Of a stretch of 64,000 bases of DNA, positions 7,320-15,287 are shown one piece after another. The stretch lies in NCBI RefSeq assembly GCF_000315445.1, contig NZ_JH992958.1, positions 421,092 to 485,091 on the forward strand. The letters are read 5' to 3'. Made by a program: the position numbers and the translations under genes. The stretch is from Alloiococcus otitis ATCC 51267. GTDB lineage: Bacteria > Bacillota > Bacilli > Lactobacillales > Carnobacteriaceae_A. Within the stretch, counting starts at the first letter, position 1. Each line of letters opens with the position of its first letter. The notes beneath the pieces are model-generated. The model was not told the origin of the DNA and did no database searches. It worked only from the letters and a program-made list of their open reading frames with translations.

Positions 7320-9212
7320 ATGTTACAATTTTTATTCAAGTCACGAAAGGGTCAGTTTTTTTCTTTGGCTATCCTATTTACCGTTGCCGGATTTGTCCTG
7401 ATGCCCATTCATGACCTAGCCAGTCGGATCTGCTTTTATATTGCTATATTCTTTGGTGGTTTTTTTGCTGCCAAGGATGCTGTTGTTGATACGATAAGAG
7501 AAAAAAGTCCTAATGTCGACTTGCTTATGATTTTGTCCGCATTAGGGGCAGCTGCCATTAACTTTGAATCAGAAGGGGCTGTCCTTTTAATTATTTTCTC
7601 CGGGTCTGATTTGTTAGAAGAGTATGCCACTGACAAGACAACTAATGAAATTTCAGCCTTGATGTCCAATGTGCCAGAAACAGCCAAACTAGTTATGTCG
7701 TCCGGACAGACCAAGGAAGTGTCGACTGAGGACCTTCAATTAGAAGACCAGGTCTTAGTCGCAAAGGGAGAGCAGGTTCCGATCGACGGCTATGTTGACA
7801 GTCAGGTTAGCATTGATGAATCAGCCCTGACTGGGGAGTCTATCCCGGTTAGCAAGGAAGCGGGCCAGGAAGTGTTTGCCGGAACTATCAACCAAGGGAA
7901 TGCCTTTAAGTTAACTGTTTCCAAAACCAGTGATGAGACTATCTTCTCTTCTATCGTTAAAATGGTGGAAGAAGCCCAAGACCACCCGTCCAATATTGCT
8001 AAATTTATCGACCGTTTCGAAACGAAATATGTTATTACCGTTTTAATCGCTGTTCCCCTCTTTGTCTTAGCCCTTTATGGTCTAACTGCTAATAACTGGC
8101 AGGAAGCCATCTACCGGGGTTTGGTCCTACTTACAGTTGCCAGTCCTTGTGCCTTGGTTGCTTCTGCGACCCCTGCTACCTTAAGTGCCATTAGTAATGG
8201 TGCCAAGCACGGTATCTTAGTCAAGGGAGGGGCAGCTATGGAGTCCTTGTCTTCCATGGACCAACTTTTTACCGACAAGACCGGGACCCTAACCTTTGGT
8301 GAATTTACCCTGGTGGACTACCAGGCCAGCGACCAAACCCTTGCCTATGTTACTTATATGGAAAACCAATCCAACCACCCCATTGCTAGGGCCTTAGTTG
8401 ACCACTTTAAGAACCTTGATTTCAGCCAGGTCAATAGCAGTCAGCCGGTGGAAGAAGTAGCCGGTGTGGGACTAAAAATGGGGGACTGGCTTTTAGGAAA
8501 ACTGTCGGTCTTTGAAGGCTACAAGGGTTACCAGGAACTGAATGAGGAATTGGAAAACAAGCAAACGACTGTGGTAGCGGCCTACAAGGATGAAATTAAG
8601 GGTTACTTTGTTCTAGCAGATGAAATCAGGCTAGAGGCCAAAGAAGCGGTCCACAATTTCATGGCGGCAGGGGTGGATGTATCCCTCTTGACTGGTGATA
8701 ATGAAACGGCTGCCAGCCAGGTAGCCCAAGCTATTGGTCTAGACCATTATGAAGCCAGCCTAACCCCAGAAGATAAGACCGTCTTTGTCAAAGAAGCCCA
8801 AAATGAGGAAACCGTCATTGGTATGATCGGGGACGGGATTAATGATGCACCTGCCCTAGCCAATGCTGATATCGGGATCGCCATGGGGTCTGGGTCTTCG
8901 GTTGCCATGGAGTCTTCAGACCTGATCGTAGTTAAAAACAACTTAGCCAAGCTCTTCTACTCCTTTGACCTCAGCAAGCGACTAAACAAGATTATTATCC
9001 AAAACATCGTCTTTGCTGTCGGTGTCATTGTCATCCTAGTTATCTTAAACCTCTTAGGTATTTTAGACTTGCCAACAGGGGTCGTGGCCCACGAAGGGTC
9101 GACCATCCTAGTCATCTTAAATGGACTCCGCCTCCTCAAAACACCTAAGGATGCTGATGATGATGAAGTCGAAAAAGAGGAAGAAACTAGCTCAGTTAGT
9201 TTACAAGCATAA
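7320..9212 (+). CDS. pfeT: P1B-4-type heavy-metal ATPase, PfeT/FrvA-like (likely Fe(II) efflux)
   Basis: 630 residues from ATG 7320, chosen because GGGAGGGG precedes it at the right distance; the upstream ATG 7284 has no ribosome site. There is no N-terminal metal-binding domain. Motifs in order: TGES (about 175), SPC in membrane helix 4 (about 274), DKTGT with the phosphorylated Asp (about 318), HP locus (SNHPIARAL), GDGINDAP, and HEGST in the last helices (about 590). SPC plus HEGS/T defines the P1B-4 group, which includes Bacillus PfeT and Listeria FrvA, PerR-controlled iron exporters. Two PerR-like boxes upstream support the same role. Co or Zn export remains possible. Ohr follows after 69 bases. 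Confidence 0.82.
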   Translation: MLQFLFKSRKGQFFSLAILFTVAGFVLMPIHDLASRICFYIAIFFGGFFAAKDAVVDTIREKSPNVDLLMILSALGAAAINFESEGAVLLIIFSGSDLLEEYATDKTTNEISALMSNVPETAKLVMSSGQTKEVSTEDLQLEDQVLVAKGEQVPIDGYVDSQVSIDESALTGESIPVSKEAGQEVFAGTINQGNAFKLTVSKTSDETIFSSIVKMVEEAQDHPSNIAKFIDRFETKYVITVLIAVPLFVLALYGLTANNWQEAIYRGLVLLTVASPCALVASATPATLSAISNGAKHGILVKGGAAMESLSSMDQLFTDKTGTLTFGEFTLVDYQASDQTLAYVTYMENQSNHPIARALVDHFKNLDFSQVNSSQPVEEVAGVGLKMGDWLLGKLSVFEGYKGYQELNEELENKQTTVVAAYKDEIKGYFVLADEIRLEAKEAVHNFMAAGVDVSLLTGDNETAASQVAQAIGLDHYEASLTPEDKTVFVKEAQNEETVIGMIGDGINDAPALANADIGIAMGSGSSVAMESSDLIVVKNNLAKLFYSFDLSKRLNKIIIQNIVFAVGVIVILVILNLLGILDLPTGVVAHEGSTILVILNGLRLLKTPKDADDDEVEKEEETSSVSLQA

Positions 9213-9281
9213 AGATTGAAACCCTTTGTCAGAAGACCTAAAATAAGATTAGTCGAGAATTCGAACAAAGGAGAGAGATCG

Positions 9282-9719
9282 ATGTCAGACTACCAAAAAG
9301 TTTATTCTACCAGAGGCGTTAACGAAAATGGTCGAGACGGAAGAAGCTACATCGAAGGTGGCGACTTTGAAGTCCAAGTTTCTGCTCCAGGTAAAAACAA
9401 ACCAGGGACCACTAATCCAGAACAACTTTTTGCCTTAGGCTACTCTGCATGCTTTAACGGCGCTTTAGAATCGGTTAAAGGCCAAGAAAATGTTGATGGC
9501 AAGTCAGTTGTCCGCAACCAAGTCGACCTTTATGCCAAACCTGACCAAGCCGACTTTCGATTGGCTGTCCGGATTGAAGTTGGTATAGAAGGTGTAGACA
9601 AAGACAAGGTTCAAGAATTAGCAGACAAGGCCCACACCGTTTGCCCTTATTCTAAAGCTGTTCAAAACGGCGACATTGATGTGGAAGTTGTCGCAGTCGA
9701 TTTCCAAGATGCCAAATAA
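9282..9719 (+). CDS. ohr: Organic hydroperoxide resistance protein Ohr
   Basis: 145 residues of the OsmC/Ohr family, a thiol peroxidase that reduces organic peroxides using lipoylated partners. The two active cysteines are visible: GYSACFNGAL (near residue 56) and HTVCPYSKA (near 119). ATG 9282 is chosen because AAAGGAGAG ends just upstream; the longer frame from 9216 begins only three bases after the ATPase stop and has no ribosome site. No promoter or OhrR gene is visible nearby. It probably shares the PerR-box promoter of the ATPase gene, joining iron export and peroxide removal in one transcript. Confidence 0.92.
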   Translation: MSDYQKVYSTRGVNENGRDGRSYIEGGDFEVQVSAPGKNKPGTTNPEQLFALGYSACFNGALESVKGQENVDGKSVVRNQVDLYAKPDQADFRLAVRIEVGIEGVDKDKVQELADKAHTVCPYSKAVQNGDIDVEVVAVDFQDAK

Positions 9720-9741
9720 GCTAAGAGAAATTTAAAGAAAG

Positions 9742-9780
9742 AAGACCAGTTTAACTGACAAGGTTAAGCTGGTCTTTTTG
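9742..9780 (+). terminator. Intrinsic terminator after ohr
   Basis: AAGACCAGTTTAAC pairs with GTTAAGCTGGTCTT (one bulge) and is followed by TTT. It closes the ATPase-ohr unit. Confidence 0.85.
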
Positions 9781-9840
9781 TATTTTCTGGTCGGGATATT
9801 GGGGACAGACAGTGGTGAAAGCGTAAGGTTTTTAAGAAAT

Positions 9841-9876
9841 TGACTGAAAGTGATTGAATTTGAATGTTAATGAGTG
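9841..9876 (+). promoter_or_regulatory. Four TGANTG repeats at 10-bp spacing upstream of fruR
   Basis: TGACTG, TGATTG, TGAATG and TGAGTG begin at 9841, 9851, 9861 and 9871, exactly one helical turn apart. A TTGACT at 9840-9845 could be a -35 box, but no good -10 follows at normal distance. Direct repeats on one face of the helix suit an autoregulating DeoR-type protein such as the FruR encoded next door; binding is inferred. Confidence 0.5.
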
Positions 9877-9900
9877 TATTATGGACTCGAGGTGATGGAA

Positions 9901-10647
9901 GTGCTTACGGAAAAACGGCGCCAGCTTATTTTAACCCAACTACAGCAAGATAAAATCATCCAAAGCCAGGACTTGGTTGACCGGCTAGGCATCTCTGAAT
10001 CAACGGTGCGACGGGATTTGGCTAGCCTAGAAGCAGACGGTAAGCTTGTTCGGGTTCATGGCGGTGCCAAATTGCCCCGGGATTTGACCCCGGAATTGGA
10101 CTTGAGTGAAAAATCAGTCAAAAACAGTCAGGAAAAGGCTCGAATTGCGTGTTATGCCGCTAGTCTCGTCCAAGACGGGGCCCGGATCTACTTGGATGCC
10201 GGGACAACCAGCCTGGAAATGGTGAGCCACTTAAAGGGTAAGGATATCCTCGTAGTGACTAATGGAGTCAACCATGGCCACCGTCTCCTGACCCTAGGGA
10301 TTGAGACCATCCTAGTTGGTGGCCGGGCCAAGTTGAACACCCAGGCTGTGGTTGGGTCCCAGGCAGTCGACCAAGTTCGCAACTATCGATTTTCCCATGT
10401 TTTTTTGGGGACCAATAGTATTGATGCCAAGTTGGGGCTTACCACCCCCGACTCTGAAGAAGCCGCCATTAAGCAGGCAGTAGCAGCGAATGGGGACCGA
10501 GTTTTTGTCCTGGCTGACCAGTCTAAGTTTGACAAGGTCAGCTTCCACAAGTTTTTAGACTTAGCAGACTGTATGGTCATCACGTCCACTTTGACTGGTG
10601 AATTACGCAAAGATTATCAAGATTTAACCACACTGAAGGAGGTTTAG
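9901..10647 (+). CDS. fruR: DeoR-family regulator of the fructose operon
   Basis: 248 residues from GTG 9901. This start gives the usual N-terminus (M)LTEKRRQLIL and places GAGGTGAT at best spacing; ATG 9895 and GTG 9874 are in frame but fit worse. The winged helix is at residues 1-57, with recognition region ISESTVRRDLASLEADGKLVRVHGG. The sugar-binding DeoRC domain follows, with YLDAGTTSLEMVSHL and VFVLADQSKFDKVSFHKF. It is the first gene of fruR-fruK-fruA, and family members of this locus usually repress it until fructose-1-phosphate is present. The phased repeats at 9841-9876 are the likely operator. Confidence 0.85.
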   Translation: MLTEKRRQLILTQLQQDKIIQSQDLVDRLGISESTVRRDLASLEADGKLVRVHGGAKLPRDLTPELDLSEKSVKNSQEKARIACYAASLVQDGARIYLDAGTTSLEMVSHLKGKDILVVTNGVNHGHRLLTLGIETILVGGRAKLNTQAVVGSQAVDQVRNYRFSHVFLGTNSIDAKLGLTTPDSEEAAIKQAVAANGDRVFVLADQSKFDKVSFHKFLDLADCMVITSTLTGELRKDYQDLTTLKEV

Positions 10648-10650
10648 GAA

Positions 10651-11565
10651 ATGTTTTATACGGTAACCTTTAACCCGGCAGTTGACCTCTTTATCCAAAC
10701 CGACCAAATCAAGCTGGGCCAACTCAACCGGATTAACCAAGAGATTTTTATCCCTGGAGGAAAAGGGATTAATATTTCGGTTCTTTTAAAGAACTTGGGT
10801 ATAGATTCGGTTGCTACAGGCTTTATTGGAGGCTTTACGGGTGATTACATAGCAACTAGCTTAGGAGACTGGGGCATCACAAGCCATTTTGTAGACCTGG
10901 GGCAGCCGAACCGGGTCAATATTAAACTGAATGACGGCCAAGAAACCGAAATCAATGGCCCGGGCCCTAAAGTCAGCCCAGACCACTTCGGTCAATTGAC
11001 CCGCTATTTTAAAGACCACTTGGGTCCAGATGACCTGGTTTTTCTAGCGGGCAATATAGCTCCGGGTATGACCAAGGACCACTACCAGGCCATGGCAGAC
11101 TTGGTGAAAAAAGCGGGGAGCCAATTAGTCGTTGACACCAACACTGACCTCTTGACCGCGATCCTGGCCTACCAGCCCTTTTTGATCAAACCCAACATCC
11201 ATGAGTTAGGGGACATCTTTGGTGTCCAGCTTAAAACAGGGTCAGAGGCCCTCCCCTATGCCAAAAAACTCCAAGAAGCGGGGGCTAAACACATCCTCTT
11301 ATCTATGGGGGGTGATGGGGCCCTCCTTCTCAAAGGGGATGGCCAGGTTCTCAGGGCCCAGGCGCCAAAAGGACAGGTGGTCAATCCTAGTGGGGCGGGT
11401 GACTCCATGCTAGCGGGCTTTATTGCCTCCCTTTGGGATAAGGGAGATTACCGTCAAGCTTTAGCCTTTGCCACCGCATGTGGGGCAGCTTCGGCCTTTA
11501 GTTCGGGGATTGCCAGCCAAGACTTGGTCCAATCCCTCGTTGACCAAGTTAGCATTCAAGAATGA
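10651..11565 (+). CDS. fruK: 1-phosphofructokinase FruK
   Basis: 304 residues of the PfkB family. It phosphorylates fructose-1-phosphate, delivered by FruA, to fructose-1,6-bisphosphate. Visible motifs are PGGKGINISVLLKNLG (PfkB signature 1, near residue 36) and NPSGAGDSMLAGF (catalytic Asp, near 250). GGAGG lies inside the last codons of fruR and the ATG comes four bases after its stop, so the two are translationally close. The length is normal for the family. The downstream gene is fruA, 24 bases on. Confidence 0.93.
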   Translation: MFYTVTFNPAVDLFIQTDQIKLGQLNRINQEIFIPGGKGINISVLLKNLGIDSVATGFIGGFTGDYIATSLGDWGITSHFVDLGQPNRVNIKLNDGQETEINGPGPKVSPDHFGQLTRYFKDHLGPDDLVFLAGNIAPGMTKDHYQAMADLVKKAGSQLVVDTNTDLLTAILAYQPFLIKPNIHELGDIFGVQLKTGSEALPYAKKLQEAGAKHILLSMGGDGALLLKGDGQVLRAQAPKGQVVNPSGAGDSMLAGFIASLWDKGDYRQALAFATACGAASAFSSGIASQDLVQSLVDQVSIQE

Positions 11566-11589
11566 CCGAGAGAAAAAGGAGTATAGACT

Positions 11590-13587
11590 ATGCAATTATC
11601 TGAATTATTTTCACCGGCCTTCATGGACCTCAACTTACAAGCAGACTCTAAGCAAGAAGCCTTGGAGAATTTGGTCAAGCTTTTACACCAGGAAGGGAAA
11701 ATATCTCAGCCAGATAAGTTCTTAGAAGCCTTAATGAACCGGGAAAGTCAGTCAACCACTGGAGTGGGAGATGAAATTGCCATCCCCCATGCCCAAGATG
11801 AAGACTTGGCTGTCCCAGTCATTGTCTTTGCCCGAGTTCAGTCTGGACTTGACTGGGAGGCGATGGACGGCCAGCCTGCCAAGTTAATCTTCCTCATCGC
11901 TGCTCCCAAAGACGGCAACAATGCCCACTTGTCTGCCTTAGCCAAACTGTCAGGTGTCTTGATGAAGGAAGGGGTCAAAGCCCAGCTCTTACAAGCGACT
12001 AGTCCTGACCAAGTCTTGTCAGTCTTTAAGGCTTACGAAGAAGATCCAAAAGACAGCCAAGAAACGGAGTCAGATGACACGGGCCAAGCCGGTCTCAAAG
12101 ACCAAGATCCTAATGAAAAGCAGCCAGAGATTGATCCTAGCAGCCAAAAAGAGCCCTATATCTTAGCGGTGACAGCCTGCCCAACTGGGATCGCCCACAC
12201 CTTTATGGCTGAAGAAAAGCTCAAAGAAACCGCTAAAAAAAGAAATATTAATATCAAAGTCGAAACCAATGGCCAAAATGGGGTTAACAACCGCTTGACC
12301 AAGCAAGATATAGAAGACGCAAGGGCTATTATCGTAGCCGCTGACAAGCAGGTGGACATGGCCCGGTTTGATGGCAAGCCTGTCTTGATCCGCAAGGTGG
12401 CAGATGGGATTAACAAGCCGGATGAACTTCTTGACAAGGCCATTAACCAGGATGCCAAAATTTACCACGCTGGCAAAAATGAAAGGTCAGATGAAGACCA
12501 AGGGGGAGACGAATCACTTGGCCGACGTTTTTACAAGCACTTGATGAACGGGGTCTCCCACATGCTCCCCTTCATTGTAGCAGGTGGTCTCCTGATCGCT
12601 ATTTCCTTCTTTTGGGGCATTAATGCAGCTGGTTCAGCCAGCCCAGACTTCAATGCCAATGCCCACTTTATCAACAGTTTAGGCAACATGGCCTTTGCCA
12701 TGATGCTGCCCATGTTAGCTGGCTTTATCGGCCAATCCATGGCCGACCGACCGGGACTGGTGGTTGGCTTTATGGGTGGGATATTTGCCGACCCAGAAAT
12801 TCTATCCGCCTTTGGTCAGGAAGGATACTTTGAAAACTTCCAGGGGTCTGGCTTCCTAGGGGCTTTGGTAGCCGGCTTTCTAGCTGGAGGGATCATCTAC
12901 TTCCTCCGCTGGGCCTTCTCTTGGCTACCCAAGTCCTTGGATGGTTTAAAACCCATCTTTATCTTCCCGATTTTAGGTGTCTTATTGATGGGTGGCCTCA
13001 TGTTCTTTGTCATCAATAGTCCCATGGCTTGGGTGATGGATGGTTTGATCAATTTTATCAATAGCATCCCGAGAGAATATTCCATCCTACTTGGTTTTGT
13101 GGTGGCAGCCATGATGGCCATTGACATGGGTGGGCCAATTAACAAGGCTGCCTATGTTACTGGGACAGCCCTCTTAACCACCTCAGCTGGGTCTGGTTCT
13201 GATATCATGGCGGCTGTTATGATCGGCGGGATGGTGCCACCCCTAGCCATAGCGGTATCAGCTCTGATTAACAAAAACTTATGGCCTGACCAGCAAAGAA
13301 AAAGTGCCTATGTCAATATTGTTATGGGGGCAAGCTTTATTACTGAAGGGGCTATTCCTTTTGCGGCCAGCAATCCCCTAAGGGTCATCCCACCCCTAGC
13401 TGTCTCTTCAGGTCTAGCTGGTGCCTTGTCTATGTTCTTTGGGTCAGCCAGCCAAGTCCCTCACGGTGGTCTCTTTGCGGTTGTCGCTGGCGGCGTATCT
13501 AGCCCCTTGTTTTACACCTTATCCTGGCTTGTTGCTGGTATTTTAGGGGGCTTCCTACTCAACCTCACTATGAAAAAGAGGGGCTAG
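11590..13587 (+). CDS. fruA: Fructose PTS transporter, EIIABC fusion
   Basis: 665 residues in the order IIA-IIB-IIC. IIA: residues 1-150, with phospho-His in IAIPHAQDED. An acidic Q/E-rich linker covers about 150-190. IIB: about 190-295, with phospho-Cys in VTACPTGIAHTFMA. IIC: about 315-665, with about nine hydrophobic segments and the SFITEGAIPFAA and ASQVPHGGLFAV motifs. It imports fructose as fructose-1-phosphate using phosphate from HPr. AAAAAGGAG precedes the ATG. No clear intrinsic terminator is seen in 13588-13745. Confidence 0.93.
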   Translation: MQLSELFSPAFMDLNLQADSKQEALENLVKLLHQEGKISQPDKFLEALMNRESQSTTGVGDEIAIPHAQDEDLAVPVIVFARVQSGLDWEAMDGQPAKLIFLIAAPKDGNNAHLSALAKLSGVLMKEGVKAQLLQATSPDQVLSVFKAYEEDPKDSQETESDDTGQAGLKDQDPNEKQPEIDPSSQKEPYILAVTACPTGIAHTFMAEEKLKETAKKRNINIKVETNGQNGVNNRLTKQDIEDARAIIVAADKQVDMARFDGKPVLIRKVADGINKPDELLDKAINQDAKIYHAGKNERSDEDQGGDESLGRRFYKHLMNGVSHMLPFIVAGGLLIAISFFWGINAAGSASPDFNANAHFINSLGNMAFAMMLPMLAGFIGQSMADRPGLVVGFMGGIFADPEILSAFGQEGYFENFQGSGFLGALVAGFLAGGIIYFLRWAFSWLPKSLDGLKPIFIFPILGVLLMGGLMFFVINSPMAWVMDGLINFINSIPREYSILLGFVVAAMMAIDMGGPINKAAYVTGTALLTTSAGSGSDIMAAVMIGGMVPPLAIAVSALINKNLWPDQQRKSAYVNIVMGASFITEGAIPFAASNPLRVIPPLAVSSGLAGALSMFFGSASQVPHGGLFAVVAGGVSSPLFYTLSWLVAGILGGFLLNLTMKKRG

Positions 13588-13761
13588 GCCTGAAGCAAGT
13601 TTGAGAAGCAAGCTGGCATGATTTTAACTGCTAGTCTTATCAAAGAGACCGACTTATAGCACATATTTTCCGTTCACTGCTTGAACCAAGCCTTTCCTTA
13701 GACTAAAGGGAACTTGTTTGTTATGGTTAAGATGTAACAAATAAGAAAGGAAGTGTGTTTG

Positions 13762-14418
13762 ATGAATGTTTTAATTGTCGGTGCCCATGGTCAAATTGGC
13801 CAACACCTAGTAGACCTATTAAAAGAAGAAGGACAGCACAATCCTATAGCATTTGTTCGAAGTGAAGACCAGATCAAACAATTCCAAGACAAGGGTGTAG
13901 AAGCTCGGCTTGGGAACTTGGAAGACTCGATTGATGAGATTAAGAAAAACTTAACAGACATTGATGCCGTTGTCTTTTCCGCTGGTTCTGGCGGGTCAAC
14001 AGGGGCAGACAAGACCCTCCTCGTTGACTTAGACGGGGCAGTTAAAGTGATGGAAGCTACCAAGGCTAGTGGCATTAAACGTTTCTTGATTGTCTCTGCC
14101 TTTGGTGCAGGTAACCGAGACCGATTTAGCGACCAAATTAAGCCTTACTATGTCGCTAAACACTTTGCTGACCAATGGCTAGTTGACAAGACTGACCTTG
14201 ATTACACTATTATCCGGCCAGGTCTCTTAAGTGATGAAGATTCCAAAGATACGGTACGTCTTGAGTATGAAATCACTGATGCTGAAGACAATACAGTGCC
14301 AAGAATCGATGTGGCCCGGGTGATTGCAGCTAGCTTAGACAATGACTCAACCGTCCGCAAGGCTTTTGATTTGGTCTCTGGCTCAGACCAGATTGAAGAT
14401 GCTTTGAACAAACTCTAA
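13762..14418 (+). CDS. NAD(P)-binding SDR / NmrA-like oxidoreductase
   Basis: 218 residues from ATG 13762, eight bases after AAAGGAAG; an in-frame GTG at 13753 has no room for a ribosome site. The N-terminus NVLIVGAHGQIGQHLVDLL is a Rossmann dinucleotide-binding loop. AVVFSAGSGGS, the YYVAKHFADQWL region and DYTIIRPGLL resemble atypical SDR proteins such as YwnB/YhfK. These are often flavin reductases or quinone/redox-sensing proteins. The usual catalytic Tyr-Lys pair is replaced by the Y-V-A-K of the atypical group. The substrate is unknown. It stands alone and ends in a strong terminator. Confidence 0.8.
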   Translation: MNVLIVGAHGQIGQHLVDLLKEEGQHNPIAFVRSEDQIKQFQDKGVEARLGNLEDSIDEIKKNLTDIDAVVFSAGSGGSTGADKTLLVDLDGAVKVMEATKASGIKRFLIVSAFGAGNRDRFSDQIKPYYVAKHFADQWLVDKTDLDYTIIRPGLLSDEDSKDTVRLEYEITDAEDNTVPRIDVARVIAASLDNDSTVRKAFDLVSGSDQIEDALNKL

Positions 14419-14433
14419 AGCTCTAAAATAGCC

Positions 14434-14469
14434 AAAACCACTAAGCTCTTTGGAGCTTAGTGGTTTTTT
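14434..14469 (+). terminator. Intrinsic terminator
   Basis: AAAACCACTAAGCTC pairs perfectly with GAGCTTAGTGGTTTT around a TTTG loop and is followed by further Ts. It closes the SDR gene. Confidence 0.92.
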
Positions 14470-14635
14470 ACTTGAAAGCAGGGAATGTAGAGAACTCATA
14501 AAGGGACCGGCTGCAGCTGTTACTGGCCAGTTAGGGGTGGTTGACTTTCTTATCGGTTCAAGTTTGAACCGGTTTTGCAAAAGGCGTAAAATAAAAGTGA
14601 ATATTTAAAACGAATGTTGAAAGGGAGTGGAGCAA

Positions 14636-15145
14636 ATGGAAAGACAAGATATTGCTAGTTTAATTTTGGACCGAGCCCAAGACCGGTTACTTGAATCGCT
14701 AAACCAAATGACTGTTGAAGAAGCCAACACCATGCCAAAACCCCTTATCAAGTCCGTGACCTGGTTAGTCTGGCACACAGCCCGCATGATTGACCTGCAA
14801 ATATCCAGCTTAAAAGGCGGGTCTCCTCTTTGGACCAGTAAAGGCTGGACCGACCGTTTTGACCTAGACCTGCCAGATGATACCCCGGACTACAAGCACA
14901 GTCCTCAAGAAGCCGAAAAAGTAAAAGTAGAAGACAAAAGTCTTTTGACAGACTATTTATCTGAAAGTATCGACCTAGCCAAGGACTACCTGGATAAAAT
15001 CGACCCGGCTAGTTTGGAAGAGGTCATTGACCGGTCCTACACACCTCCAGTGACCCGGCTGACCCGGTTGATATCAATTGTCGATGATGCTGACATGCAC
15101 TCGGGTCAAGCTGTCTACACCAGACGTTTGGTTCTTGGCAAATAA
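14636..15145 (+). CDS. DinB-superfamily protein
   Basis: 169 residues from ATG 14636; the in-frame GTG 14627 overlaps the ribosome site AAAGGGAG. A four-helix DinB/YfiT-like fold is suggested by LVWHTARMIDLQ (His near residue 47) and the late DADMHSGQAVYTRRL (His near 153), the usual metal-binding histidines. Members include thiol-dependent transferases and stress proteins of unknown function. It is monocistronic. TTGAAAGGGAGTG stands directly before the start, and a shared terminator at 15233-15285 separates it from the convergent osmoprotectant genes. Confidence 0.75.
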   Translation: MERQDIASLILDRAQDRLLESLNQMTVEEANTMPKPLIKSVTWLVWHTARMIDLQISSLKGGSPLWTSKGWTDRFDLDLPDDTPDYKHSPQEAEKVKVEDKSLLTDYLSESIDLAKDYLDKIDPASLEEVIDRSYTPPVTRLTRLISIVDDADMHSGQAVYTRRLVLGK

Positions 15146-15232
15146 GAGGATAAACCTAGGCCACACTAGGATTAAGAGACCAGATCAATATCAATTTGAA
15201 GTGGAGATGATATTTCCAATTAATAAGAGCCT

Positions 15233-15285
15233 AAAAAAGCCCTAGCCTTGTATTTTGAATACAAGACTGGGGCTTTTAGCTTTAT
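15233..15285. terminator. Bidirectional terminator between convergent genes
   Basis: AAAAGCCCTAG and CTTGTATT pair with AATACAAG and CTGGGGCTTTT in a long stem with a small internal mismatch. T-runs occur on both strands. It serves the DinB-like gene and the osmoprotectant transporter operon. Confidence 0.85.
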
Positions 15286-15287
15286 TT

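Noticed and set aside
12156..13145. Leftward frames of about 70-100 codons inside fruA
   Set aside because: They are antisense shadows of the fruA coding frame, with no ribosome sites or family features.
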